Shown: positions 1 through 5,148 of the stretch, one piece after another | Numbering within the stretch: position 1 is the stretch's first letter | How the letters are laid out: each line of letters begins with the position of its first letter | Assembly: GCA_905204915.1 (NCBI GenBank) | Contig: CAJLBR010000047.1 | Location: forward strand, 1-8,784 | DNA from: an uncultured Clostridium sp. | Lineage (GTDB): Bacteria > Bacillota > Clostridia > TANB77 > CAG-465 | Direction: 5' to 3' | Length of the DNA stretch: 8,784 nt | Translations under genes and position numbers: made by a program | The notes under the pieces: generated by a model | Database searches by the model: none | Seen by the model: only the letters and a program-made list of their open reading frames with translations | What the model was told of the DNA's origin: nothing

Positions 1-117
1 ATAAAAAATATTTCTAATATAAATTATATAAATATACTCCTACTTCTTGTACTAATTTCACTACTCTATTTTCTATTTAGATTAGTATTTACAAAAAATA
101 AAAAAACAGTAGTGTAA
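1..117 (+). CDS. C-terminal end of a probable membrane protein (5' end outside window)
   Basis: The first frame is open from base 1 to a TAA at 115-117 and gives 38 residues. About residues 8-30 are almost entirely hydrophobic (around ILLLLVLISLLYFLF), followed by a basic tail (FTKNKKTVV). This looks like a last membrane helix with a positively charged cytoplasmic end. There is no LPxTG sorting motif before the helix, so a sortase substrate is not supported. A hairpin begins within the last codons, as expected at a gene end. The stretch is short and AT-rich DNA readily encodes hydrophobic residues, so the call rests on the open frame, the helix-plus-basic-tail pattern and the hairpin. The family cannot be named. 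Confidence 0.4.
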   Translation: MKNISNINYINILLLLVLISLLYFLFRLVFTKNKKTVV

Positions 118-136
118 ATTTTACTACTACTGTTTT
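103..136. terminator. Hairpin terminator, probably bidirectional
   Basis: An 11-bp perfect inverted repeat pairs AAAACAGTAGT (103-113) with ACTACTGTTTT (126-136). GTAA (114-117) and TTAC (121-124) can extend it inward past a single bulged T. It overlaps the stop codon of the upstream partial gene. The A-run at about 94-106 would give a long U-run on the minus strand. On the plus strand only four Ts follow and they lie within the stem, so plus-strand termination may be incomplete. Confidence 0.6.
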
Positions 137-156
137 AAAGAAGGGGGGTAAACTTA

Positions 157-183
157 ATGTTTACAATATTATTTTTAGCTTAA
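157..183 (+). CDS. Possible 8-codon leader peptide (MFTILFLA)
   Basis: A purine-rich AAGGGGGGT (141-149) stands 7 nt before an ATG at 157. The frame runs MFTILFLA and stops at TAA 181-183. This lies in the leader of the 74-aa gene, 32 nt before its start. The Shine-Dalgarno-like site is as well placed as those of the real genes here, which is the only support. The match has G in place of the central A of AAGGAGGT. It could be a translated leader peptide, the remains of a decayed gene start, or chance. Confidence 0.2.
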   Translation: MFTILFLA

Positions 184-203
184 AAATATTTTTTATACAT
201 TTT

Positions 204-210
204 AGGAGGT
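204..210 (+). promoter_or_regulatory. Ribosome binding site AGGAGGT for the 74-aa gene
   Basis: AGGAGGT lies 5 nt before the ATG at 216 and is a full match to the anti-Shine-Dalgarno sequence. It is the main reason to accept this small frame as a gene. No convincing sigma-A promoter is visible between 137 and 203. Confidence 0.75.
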
Positions 211-215
211 TTTTT

Positions 216-440
216 ATGGAAAAAAATCAAAATTTCTTTGACCCTTATAATTTTAACATGCAACAAATGCCAAACTACATGAATAATCAGGTTCCACCAG
301 ATATGCCACAAGCAGAAATGGTTAATCCTAGCATGTATTACGAACAACAATACATGTATTACAGATATTTAACACAAATGCTAGATTATAAAGTTAAACT
401 AAGAGAATGGGAAAGATCAAATAGTGACGAAAAAAAATAG
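216..440 (+). CDS. Small Met/Tyr/Gln-rich protein, unknown function
   Basis: This 74-aa protein is not one I recognise. It has no signal peptide and no membrane helix. Residues 1-40 are low in complexity and rich in Asn, Gln, Met and Pro. Residues 41-66 look helical and aromatic, with a YYEQQYMYYRYL stretch, and the end is charged (SNSDEKK). There are nine Met and nine Tyr in 74 residues. Small proteins of this kind of composition occur among spore-coat and other surface-assembly proteins of Firmicutes, but that is only a compositional resemblance. A strong AGGAGGT precedes the ATG by 5 nt and a terminator begins right at the stop, so it looks like a real single-gene unit. It is the only complete plus-strand gene here and converges on the minus-strand genes. 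Confidence 0.75.
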   Translation: MEKNQNFFDPYNFNMQQMPNYMNNQVPPDMPQAEMVNPSMYYEQQYMYYRYLTQMLDYKVKLREWERSNSDEKK

Positions 441-473
441 ACAAGAGCTTTATTACTCTTGTCTTTATTTTAT
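439..473. terminator. Bidirectional terminator shared by convergent genes
   Basis: AGACAAGAG (439-447) pairs perfectly with CTCTTGTCT (456-464) around an 8-nt loop. On the plus strand it is followed by TTATTTTAT. On the minus strand it is followed by the U-run encoded by the seven As at 431-437. It touches the stop codon of the 74-aa gene (438-440) and lies just beyond the stop of the dehydrogenase (470-472), so one hairpin can end both transcripts. Confidence 0.85.
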
Positions 474-1204
474 ATTACAACTCCTCCATTTGGGCTTATT
501 ACTTGACCAGTAATATAAGATGCATCATCACTAGCTAAAAATGTTACAACCCCAGCAATGTCTTCTACGTTACCAACTCTTTCTAGTGGTATCTTTTCTC
601 TAAAATCGTTTATCTCTTCTTCAGTCAAATTAGAAGTCATATCTGTTAATATAAACCCTGGTGCTACAGTATTAACTCTAATATTAGAAGGTCCCATTTC
701 CTTTGCAAGTGCTTTGGTAAAGCCTATTATTGCTGATTTTGTAGTAGAGTACATTACTTCACAAGAAGCACCTGTAATTCCCCAGATAGATGATAGATTT
801 ATTATTGTTCCATCCTTTTTACTAACCATGTACTTTTTCAAAACTGTTTGAGTTACATTAAGTGTTCCCATTAAATTTACAGCTATTATAGAATTCATAT
901 CTTCTATGCTATCTTCTATAAATAAATTTGCTTTAGATATTCCGGCATTATTTACTAAAACATCTATACTACCACAGTTTTCTAGAGTGAAATTTACTAA
1001 TCTATTTACATCATCTATTTTAGTAATATCGGCTTGACATATATATATTTCTTTATTTATCTTTAGGAGCTCTTCTTGCAATTTCTTAGCCAATTCTTCA
1101 GATCTATTATAATTAATAACTACTTTATAACCTAAATTTGCAAATTTAGTTGCAATAGCTTTTCCTATTCCTTTAGCAGCTCCTGTTATTAAAACTGTTT
1201 TCAT
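470..1204 (-). CDS. fabG: Short-chain dehydrogenase/reductase, FabG-like (possibly YmfI-type EF-P 5-aminopentanone reductase)
   Basis: This 244-aa cytosolic NAD(P)H-dependent reductase has the classical SDR length and motif set. The Rossmann glycine motif TGAAKGIG is at 7-14 and NNAG at 85-88. The catalytic residues fit N110, S139, Y152 and K156 (YSTTK), with an APG turn at 181-183. NYNRS at 31-35, with Arg after the second strand, suggests NADPH. FabG reduces 3-oxoacyl-ACP in fatty-acid synthesis, but no other fatty-acid gene is nearby. From memory, the stretch WGITGASCEV around 141-150 resembles the clostridial SDR group annotated as elongation factor P 5-aminopentanone reductase (YmfI), so the substrate is open. 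The ATG has AAGGAGG 7 nt upstream. It is the last gene of the minus-strand block, 56 nt after the 436-aa gene, with a palindrome between them and no clear promoter of its own. Confidence 0.9.
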   Translation of the reverse strand: MKTVLITGAAKGIGKAIATKFANLGYKVVINYNRSEELAKKLQEELLKINKEIYICQADITKIDDVNRLVNFTLENCGSIDVLVNNAGISKANLFIEDSIEDMNSIIAVNLMGTLNVTQTVLKKYMVSKKDGTIINLSSIWGITGASCEVMYSTTKSAIIGFTKALAKEMGPSNIRVNTVAPGFILTDMTSNLTEEEINDFREKIPLERVGNVEDIAGVVTFLASDDASYITGQVISPNGGVVI

Positions 1205-1220
1205 ATTCTCCTCCTTAGAA

Positions 1221-1251
1221 AATAAAGATATGAAAATTTCATATCTTTATT
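1221..1251 (-). terminator. Perfect palindrome between the 436-aa gene and the SDR gene; terminator or attenuator
   Basis: Bases 1221-1235 and 1237-1251 are exact reverse complements around a single central A. In RNA this forms a long A/U-rich hairpin with a few-nucleotide loop. On the minus strand the 3' arm runs into TTATTTTCT, a U-rich tail, directly before the AAGGAGG of the SDR gene. It therefore looks like an intrinsic terminator for the 436-aa gene. Since no promoter is visible between it and the SDR start, partial read-through probably supplies the SDR gene. The opposite strand also has a good U-run (TTATTTTTTAT). Confidence 0.65.
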
Positions 1252-1260
1252 TTTTATCTA

Positions 1261-2571
1261 TTATTTTTCTCTACCTTCAAAAGATTTTTTATCGTGTGCT
1301 ACTTTAGTATTTCCTAAAGTCTTTGATTTAACTGATTCTTTGTATTTATCTGCTTTAGAATAATCTTCTCTAGCAACATCAGTACTAGATTCAACTAATC
1401 CTGAAAGTTCCTTTGCAAGAGTTTTTACTTCGTCTTTTTTACCAGCTTCAGCAGCTACTCTAATATCATGTTTTTTAGCAGCGAGTAATTTAACTTCTTT
1501 ATCATTACTTACACCTTTAAATCTGTCACCGTATAATCTTGCATTTTTTTCATCACATGCAACACTTACACTTGTATACATTTGTTCTAGCTTTGCTATT
1601 TGGTCTTTGTCTTTTGATTTATCTAGACCATCTATTTCTCCCTTAATTGCATTCATTATTGCTTTGCTATACATATCTGGAACTTTATAATAAACTAAAG
1701 AAACTGGGTTTTGAAACATATTCATAAGAAGTTCTTTTTCTTCTGGTTTTAATTGTTTCATAAGATTAGCAGTTTTAGTATTTACCTTTTTTCCTACAAA
1801 AGGTCTGTTCCACCACTTAACTTTTGGAACATTGTCTAAAAATAGAGAGTAAACCTCTGTATCAGTTCCATAAGAATCTTGTTCTCTCTTTATAGCATAT
1901 TTTCCCTCTTCTTTTTTTTCGTCCGGTTGAGCAGCGCCTACTCCGCCACCAACTCCACCTTTGCCACCTTTAGATTTATTATCTCCTTGGTCAGGTTTTT
2001 CAGGTTCATTTTTCTTACTGTTTGGATCGTAATCTTTTCCTGTTTGTTCTTTATATTCTTTTTTATGTTGCTCTAGTTTATCACTTTGATCTTTTAAATC
2101 TTTTTCAAAATCAGAAAGCTCTTTTGTTTTATCATTTATTTTTTTATCAGCTAGAAGTATGTTAGCTTCAAGTTCATCTTTTCTGTCTTTCTCATCTTCA
2201 GTTAGCTCTTCTCCTCTTGCTTCTTTATCGTTTAAATCTTTTAATTCTTTTTCATAATCTTCTTTCTTAGATTTTGTCTCTTCTATTTTTTTCTTCTTAT
2301 TTTCAATGTCTTGTTTTACATCTTCAATTTTTTGTGATAAAGAATCCATAAGTTTTTCTCTAGTAGTAACTAAAGCTTCTTCTATTTTATCAATAACTTC
2401 TATACAATTTTTTCTCTTTTCTAATTCATTTTTATCAAATAATGCACTTTGGACATCATCTGGAAGATCTAAATCAGCATATGCTGATCCCCCATTTACT
2501 TTATCTAATTCTTCCTTTGCTTTATTTTTCTTATCCTGTAGATCCGCTAACACATCTTCCCAAGATCCCAT
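1261..2571 (-). CDS. Coiled-coil protein with Gly-rich linker and unknown C-terminal domain
   Basis: This 436-aa protein is not one I recognise. It has no signal peptide and no membrane helix, and is highly charged. About residues 42-175 are Lys/Glu/Asp-rich with hydrophobic heptad-like spacing, a long coiled coil. Residues 180-222 form a Pro/Lys/Gly linker that includes GGKGGVGGGVG. Residues 225-436 are a separate, mostly helical region with a distinctive VKWWNRPFVGKK at 251-262 and a very basic C-terminal end (KSKTLGNTKVAHDKKSF). The ATG is preceded by GGGGTGA at good spacing and lies 15 nt after the stop of the 52-aa coiled-coil gene, so the two are co-transcribed and probably act together. 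A small helical protein encoded before a large coiled-coil protein with a variable C-terminal domain recalls type VII secretion cargo loci, but I find no WXG or LXG signature and no immunity-type gene. The function stays open. Confidence 0.85.
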   Translation of the reverse strand: MGSWEDVLADLQDKKNKAKEELDKVNGGSAYADLDLPDDVQSALFDKNELEKRKNCIEVIDKIEEALVTTREKLMDSLSQKIEDVKQDIENKKKKIEETKSKKEDYEKELKDLNDKEARGEELTEDEKDRKDELEANILLADKKINDKTKELSDFEKDLKDQSDKLEQHKKEYKEQTGKDYDPNSKKNEPEKPDQGDNKSKGGKGGVGGGVGAAQPDEKKEEGKYAIKREQDSYGTDTEVYSLFLDNVPKVKWWNRPFVGKKVNTKTANLMKQLKPEEKELLMNMFQNPVSLVYYKVPDMYSKAIMNAIKGEIDGLDKSKDKDQIAKLEQMYTSVSVACDEKNARLYGDRFKGVSNDKEVKLLAAKKHDIRVAAEAGKKDEVKTLAKELSGLVESSTDVAREDYSKADKYKESVKSKTLGNTKVAHDKKSFEGREK

Positions 2572-2586
2572 TTTAATTCACCCCGT

Positions 2587-2745
2587 TTACATTCTTTCTA
2601 TATTTTCTCTAATTCTTCTTAATTCTAATATTAAGCTATCAATATCATTTAAATAGTTTATTTGTTCTTTTATCTCATCTATATTACTCTGTGTAATCAT
2701 CATATCTTGATCAAGATCGTCAAGAATTTGTAACTCATTTTCCAT
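2587..2745 (-). CDS. 52-aa coiled-coil protein, unknown function
   Basis: The minus-strand frame starts at the ATG at 2743-2745 and stops at TAA 2587-2589, giving 52 residues. It has no Pro, Gly or Cys. Hydrophobic residues fall at 3/4 spacing (L8, L11, M15, then I22, I25, I29, L32, then I35, L38, L42, I45, I49, M52), a near-continuous amphipathic helix or coiled coil with a stutter around 32-38. AGAGAGGT lies 8 nt before the start. A perfect sigma-A promoter (2773-2801) puts the transcript start about 20 nt upstream, so this is the first gene of the transcript. The 436-aa coiled-coil gene begins 15 nt downstream. The arrangement suggests a small partner or chaperone for the larger protein, but this is inference. 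Confidence 0.75.
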   Translation of the reverse strand: MENELQILDDLDQDMMITQSNIDEIKEQINYLNDIDSLILELRRIRENIERM

Positions 2746-2772
2746 AAAAAAAACCTCTCTTTAATACATATA

Positions 2773-2801
2773 ATTATATTTTAAATTTTTTATGTTGTCA
2801 A
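2773..2801 (-). promoter_or_regulatory. Perfect sigma-A promoter for the 52-aa/436-aa operon
   Basis: Read on the minus strand, TTGACA (2796-2801) and TATAAT (2773-2778) are both exact consensus with a 17-nt spacer (2779-2795). Transcription would start near 2766, giving a leader of about 20 nt to the ATG at 2745. The spacer is A/T-rich. No operator-like repeat overlaps it, so constitutive strong expression is the simplest reading. Confidence 0.88.
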
Positions 2802-2805
2802 TAAA

Positions 2806-2852
2806 TATGTAAAAAAAATAAAAAAAAGACGTTTCAAATGAAACGCCTTTTT
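2806..2852 (-). terminator. Strong intrinsic terminator of the 345-aa gene
   Basis: On the minus strand GGCGTTTC and GAAACGTC pair around an ATTT loop with one G-U pair. Five flanking A-T pairs (2823-2827 with 2848-2852) extend the stem to 13 bp. It is followed by eight Ts, an A and eight Ts. It begins 7 nt after the TAA at 2860-2862 and ends just before the -35 box of the next operon, so it insulates the two units. Confidence 0.93.
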
Positions 2853-2859
2853 AGGGATA

Positions 2860-3897
2860 TTAGAAGTACTTTTCAAGTACATCTTCCTCGTCGAAAATAA
2901 ATCTGCTCTTTCTAAGCTTCTTCAGCTCCTTTGCATTGCCCGATTCGAATGCTTCCATGTAGGATTTCAGAATCGCTACATATTCATCGTTATCCTTAGG
3001 AGATACAGGTTCGCGTCCAACAAGCTCGACCTTTACTGAATCAGCCTTTTCAAGGGCCTTTACAAGGTCATCCTGATCTTCGACAAATTCAATAACCGCC
3101 TTGAACAGATTGGACGGAATACGGAAAATCACTGCCCACTTAGAGCAAAGGAAATCTACCAGGTCATCGATCTCGGAATCATCCATTTCTTCAAGAACTT
3201 TCGCGATGAAGTATTCTCTCCAATTTGGTCTAGCAAATACTCCTACCGCCAGGCTCTCATCGGAACTTGCTATGAGTGAAGCCATCACCTTGAAGTACTT
3301 TGATGTCTCATCATCATCTCCTGCGGAACTTCCAAGTACCTTGTTTGCCAGTTCATTGGCTTCAAGCCATCCCTTAGCAGCTTCAAGCTTCTTTTTCATG
3401 TCTTCCTTCTTATCGTGATTTTTAGGATCATCTCCCCACGACTTTATCAACGTTGTTGCAGCCACAACAGTATCTGCAGCGTTTTCGATGTTTTCCTTAA
3501 CATCTTCATCATCCATCATCTCACGAAGATCCTCAAGAAGCTTTTCCTCAATTTCAGGATGTGCATACTTGTCGAACATCTTCGAAAGCGCCTCAGACAC
3601 CTTCTTTACTGTAGTAAGTTCATCATCCTTGATAGCCTTGAGTTTATCTTCAGCTTCTTTCAGTTCTTCTTTCAGAAGCTTCTGAATATCAGGTTCGGAA
3701 TAAGATGCGAGCAGTCCATTGATCCTAGCGATCTCCTGCTTAAGCTTACTTCTCTTTGAGTCACTACTTTCGCTAAACTTGGAAAAGTCGATTTTTTCAA
3801 GCTGAGCTATCTGCTCCTTGATCTCCCGTTGAGGATCACGCTCTCTCATACCAAGTATTGCATTTGCTGTGTCGATTACCATTTTAGAATTTTTCAT
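2860..3897 (-). CDS. Acidic helical protein of unknown function, GC-richer than its surroundings
   Basis: This 345-aa protein is not one I recognise. It has no signal peptide or clear membrane helix and should be cytosolic. It is rich in Glu, Asp and Lys and largely helical: a coiled-coil-like region at about 22-125, an acidic patch around MMDDEDVKEN (127-136), an alanine-rich helix at 138-150, and a more hydrophobic region at about 201-272 with FARPNWREYF and WAVIFRIPSNLFKAVIEF. I start at the ATG at 3895-3897, which has AAGGAG 10 nt upstream. The frame opens further, to a TTG at 4017, but that codon sits at the predicted transcription start, so it cannot carry a leader. GC is 29/60 in 3001-3060 and 24/60 in 3361-3420, against 12/60 in 2281-2340 and 20/60 in 4501-4560, and codon choice differs. 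It has its own promoter and terminator and looks like an imported single-gene unit. Confidence 0.85.
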   Translation of the reverse strand: MKNSKMVIDTANAILGMRERDPQREIKEQIAQLEKIDFSKFSESSDSKRSKLKQEIARINGLLASYSEPDIQKLLKEELKEAEDKLKAIKDDELTTVKKVSEALSKMFDKYAHPEIEEKLLEDLREMMDDEDVKENIENAADTVVAATTLIKSWGDDPKNHDKKEDMKKKLEAAKGWLEANELANKVLGSSAGDDDETSKYFKVMASLIASSDESLAVGVFARPNWREYFIAKVLEEMDDSEIDDLVDFLCSKWAVIFRIPSNLFKAVIEFVEDQDDLVKALEKADSVKVELVGREPVSPKDNDEYVAILKSYMEAFESGNAKELKKLRKSRFIFDEEDVLEKYF

Positions 3898-4016
3898 AGT
3901 GTACAAACTCCTTTTCAGTTTTGAAAAATATCCCTTTTTTGTTACCGCTGATCCCCTCATAATCATTAGGTTAACTTTAAAAAGAAAAATTTTTCTTGTT
4001 TTTAAATTAATCTTCA
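3898..4016 (-). promoter_or_regulatory. Long leader (about 118 nt) of the 345-aa gene
   Basis: This lies between the predicted transcript start and the chosen ATG. It contains a perfect 16-bp A/T palindrome (3982-3997, AAGAAAAATTTTTCTT) and then, from about 3960 down to the ATG, more GC-balanced sequence like the gene itself. The change in composition near 3960 may be the edge of the imported DNA. No known riboswitch is recognisable. The leader is much longer than the 15-20 nt predicted for the other promoters here. Confidence 0.4.
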
Positions 4017-4022
4017 AGTACT

Positions 4023-4051
4023 ATTATACCACATTTTAGCATTTTTGTCAA
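4023..4051 (-). promoter_or_regulatory. Perfect sigma-A promoter with extended -10 for the 345-aa gene
   Basis: Read on the minus strand, TTGACA (4046-4051), a 17-nt spacer (4029-4045) and TATAAT (4023-4028) are exact consensus, and TGG directly before TATAAT gives the extended TGn -10 element. Transcription should start near 4016. It lies in the AT-rich part of the intergenic region, downstream of the galE terminator. Confidence 0.9.
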
Positions 4052-4077
4052 CATAATATGGTTACATAAATATAGTC

Positions 4078-4111
4078 ATAAAAAATATGCATACAAAAAT
4101 GCATGCATATT
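4078..4111 (-). terminator. Intrinsic terminator after galE
   Basis: AATATGCAT (4084-4092) pairs perfectly with ATGCATATT (4103-4111) around a 10-nt loop; an alternative ATGCAT/ATGCAT pairing is possible. On the minus strand the hairpin starts 4 nt after the galE stop codon and is followed by six Ts (from 4080-4085). It closes the glycan cluster. Confidence 0.75.
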
Positions 4112-4115
4112 AAAA

Positions 4116-5123
4116 TTATTTTCTATTTTTTTCAAAATTCCAAGCGTCTCTACACATATCCTCTAAAGTCTTTTTAGCAATAAATCCAAGTTCTTTTTCT
4201 GCTTTTTCTGGATTTGCATAACATGTAGCTATATCACCGCTTCTTCTTGGAGCTATTACATATGGTATTTTTATATCATTTACTTTTTCAAAAGCTTTAA
4301 CCATATCTAATACACTATATCCTGTGCCAGTACCAAGATTATAAATATATAATCCTTTTCCCTCTTTATTTAACTTTTCAATAGCTTTTACATGTCCTAC
4401 TGCTAAATCAACAACGTGTATGTAATCTCTTACTCCAGTTCCATCTTTAGTGTTATAATCATTTCCAAATACTGATAATTTTTCCAATTTGCCAGCAGCA
4501 ACTTTAGCTATGTAAGGCATCAAATTAGCAGGTATACCATTTGGTTCTTCACCAATTAAACCGCTCTCATGTGCTCCTATTGGATTAAAATATCTAAGTA
4601 TTGCTATATCCCAAGTATTATCAGATTTATATAAGTCCATTAAAACTTGTTCTACCATAAGTTTAGATGTTCCATATGGATTTGTTGTACCACCAGTTTT
4701 ACATTCTTCTGTTATAGGAATAATTTCTGGATCTCCATAAACAGTAGCTGATGAGCTAAATACTAATTTCTTTACATTATGTGCCTTCATTCTATCAAGA
4801 AGAGCCAAAACGGTAGAAACGTTATTTATATAGTATTCGACTGGTTTTTCAACTGATTCTCCTACTGCTTTATAAGCTGCAAAATCTATTACTGCATCAA
4901 TTTCATTTTCGTTAAATACCTTATCTAACCCAGCTTTATCTATCATATTCATTTCATAGAACTTAAAGTCTTTTCCTGTTATTTTTTTAACATTTTCTAA
5001 TGCTTCTGGTTTACTATTTGAAAAATTATCAAGTACAACTACTTCAAATCCTGCATTTAATAATTCCACCAAGGTATGTGTTCCAATATACCCTGCTCCT
5101 CCAGTTACTAAAATTTTTTTCAT
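4116..5123 (-). CDS. galE: UDP-glucose 4-epimerase
   Basis: This cytosolic 335-aa NAD-dependent enzyme interconverts UDP-glucose and UDP-galactose (Leloir pathway; it also feeds glycan synthesis). It is full length for the family. The extended-SDR features are all present: TGGAGYIG at 7-14, D32 in LDNFSNS for NAD, S125 in FSSSATVYG, the Y150-x3-K154 catalytic pair in NPYGTSK, the DYIHVVDLA signature at 233-241, and RRSGDIA at 293-299 for the nucleotide sugar. The start is the ATG at 5121-5123, which has AGGAG at 9 nt; an in-frame ATG at 5130-5132 abuts the same AGGAG and cannot use it. It lies 25 nt after the deacetylase gene and is the last gene of the cluster. Whether it also accepts UDP-GlcNAc cannot be judged by eye. 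Confidence 0.96.
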   Translation of the reverse strand: MKKILVTGGAGYIGTHTLVELLNAGFEVVVLDNFSNSKPEALENVKKITGKDFKFYEMNMIDKAGLDKVFNENEIDAVIDFAAYKAVGESVEKPVEYYINNVSTVLALLDRMKAHNVKKLVFSSSATVYGDPEIIPITEECKTGGTTNPYGTSKLMVEQVLMDLYKSDNTWDIAILRYFNPIGAHESGLIGEEPNGIPANLMPYIAKVAAGKLEKLSVFGNDYNTKDGTGVRDYIHVVDLAVGHVKAIEKLNKEGKGLYIYNLGTGTGYSVLDMVKAFEKVNDIKIPYVIAPRRSGDIATCYANPEKAEKELGFIAKKTLEDMCRDAWNFEKNRK

Positions 5124-5148
5124 AACAAACATCTCCTCTTTAAATATT

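Noticed and set aside
194..201. TATACATT resembles the -10 box of a sporulation sigma-E promoter before the 74-aa gene
   Set aside because: The first base differs, no matching -35 element lies at the right distance, and such A/T-rich octamers are frequent by chance here.
1261..2571. 436-aa protein as a type VII secretion LXG toxin
   Set aside because: There is no LXG or WXG motif, the coiled coil is atypical, and no immunity-like gene follows. YxxxD-type matches occur several times and carry no weight in so charged a protein.
2306..3759. Plus-strand frames of about 65-116 codons opposite the 436-aa and 345-aa genes
   Set aside because: They are Ser/Phe-rich mirror images of Lys/Glu-rich coding strands and lack ribosome binding sites and promoters.
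3898..4017. Longer start of the 345-aa gene at a TTG (4015-4017), adding 40 residues
   Set aside because: That codon lies at the predicted transcription start of the perfect promoter and has no ribosome binding site. The ATG at 3897 has AAGGAG at 10 nt.
2806..4111. The 345-aa region as an insertion sequence or small integrated element
   Set aside because: I see no transposase, integrase, flanking terminal inverted repeats or target duplication. The inverted repeats at each side are transcription terminators of different sequence.
5124..5132. Upstream ATG for galE
   Set aside because: AGGAG directly abuts this ATG, leaving no spacing. The next ATG (5121-5123) has 9 nt and begins the usual MKKILVTGG start.
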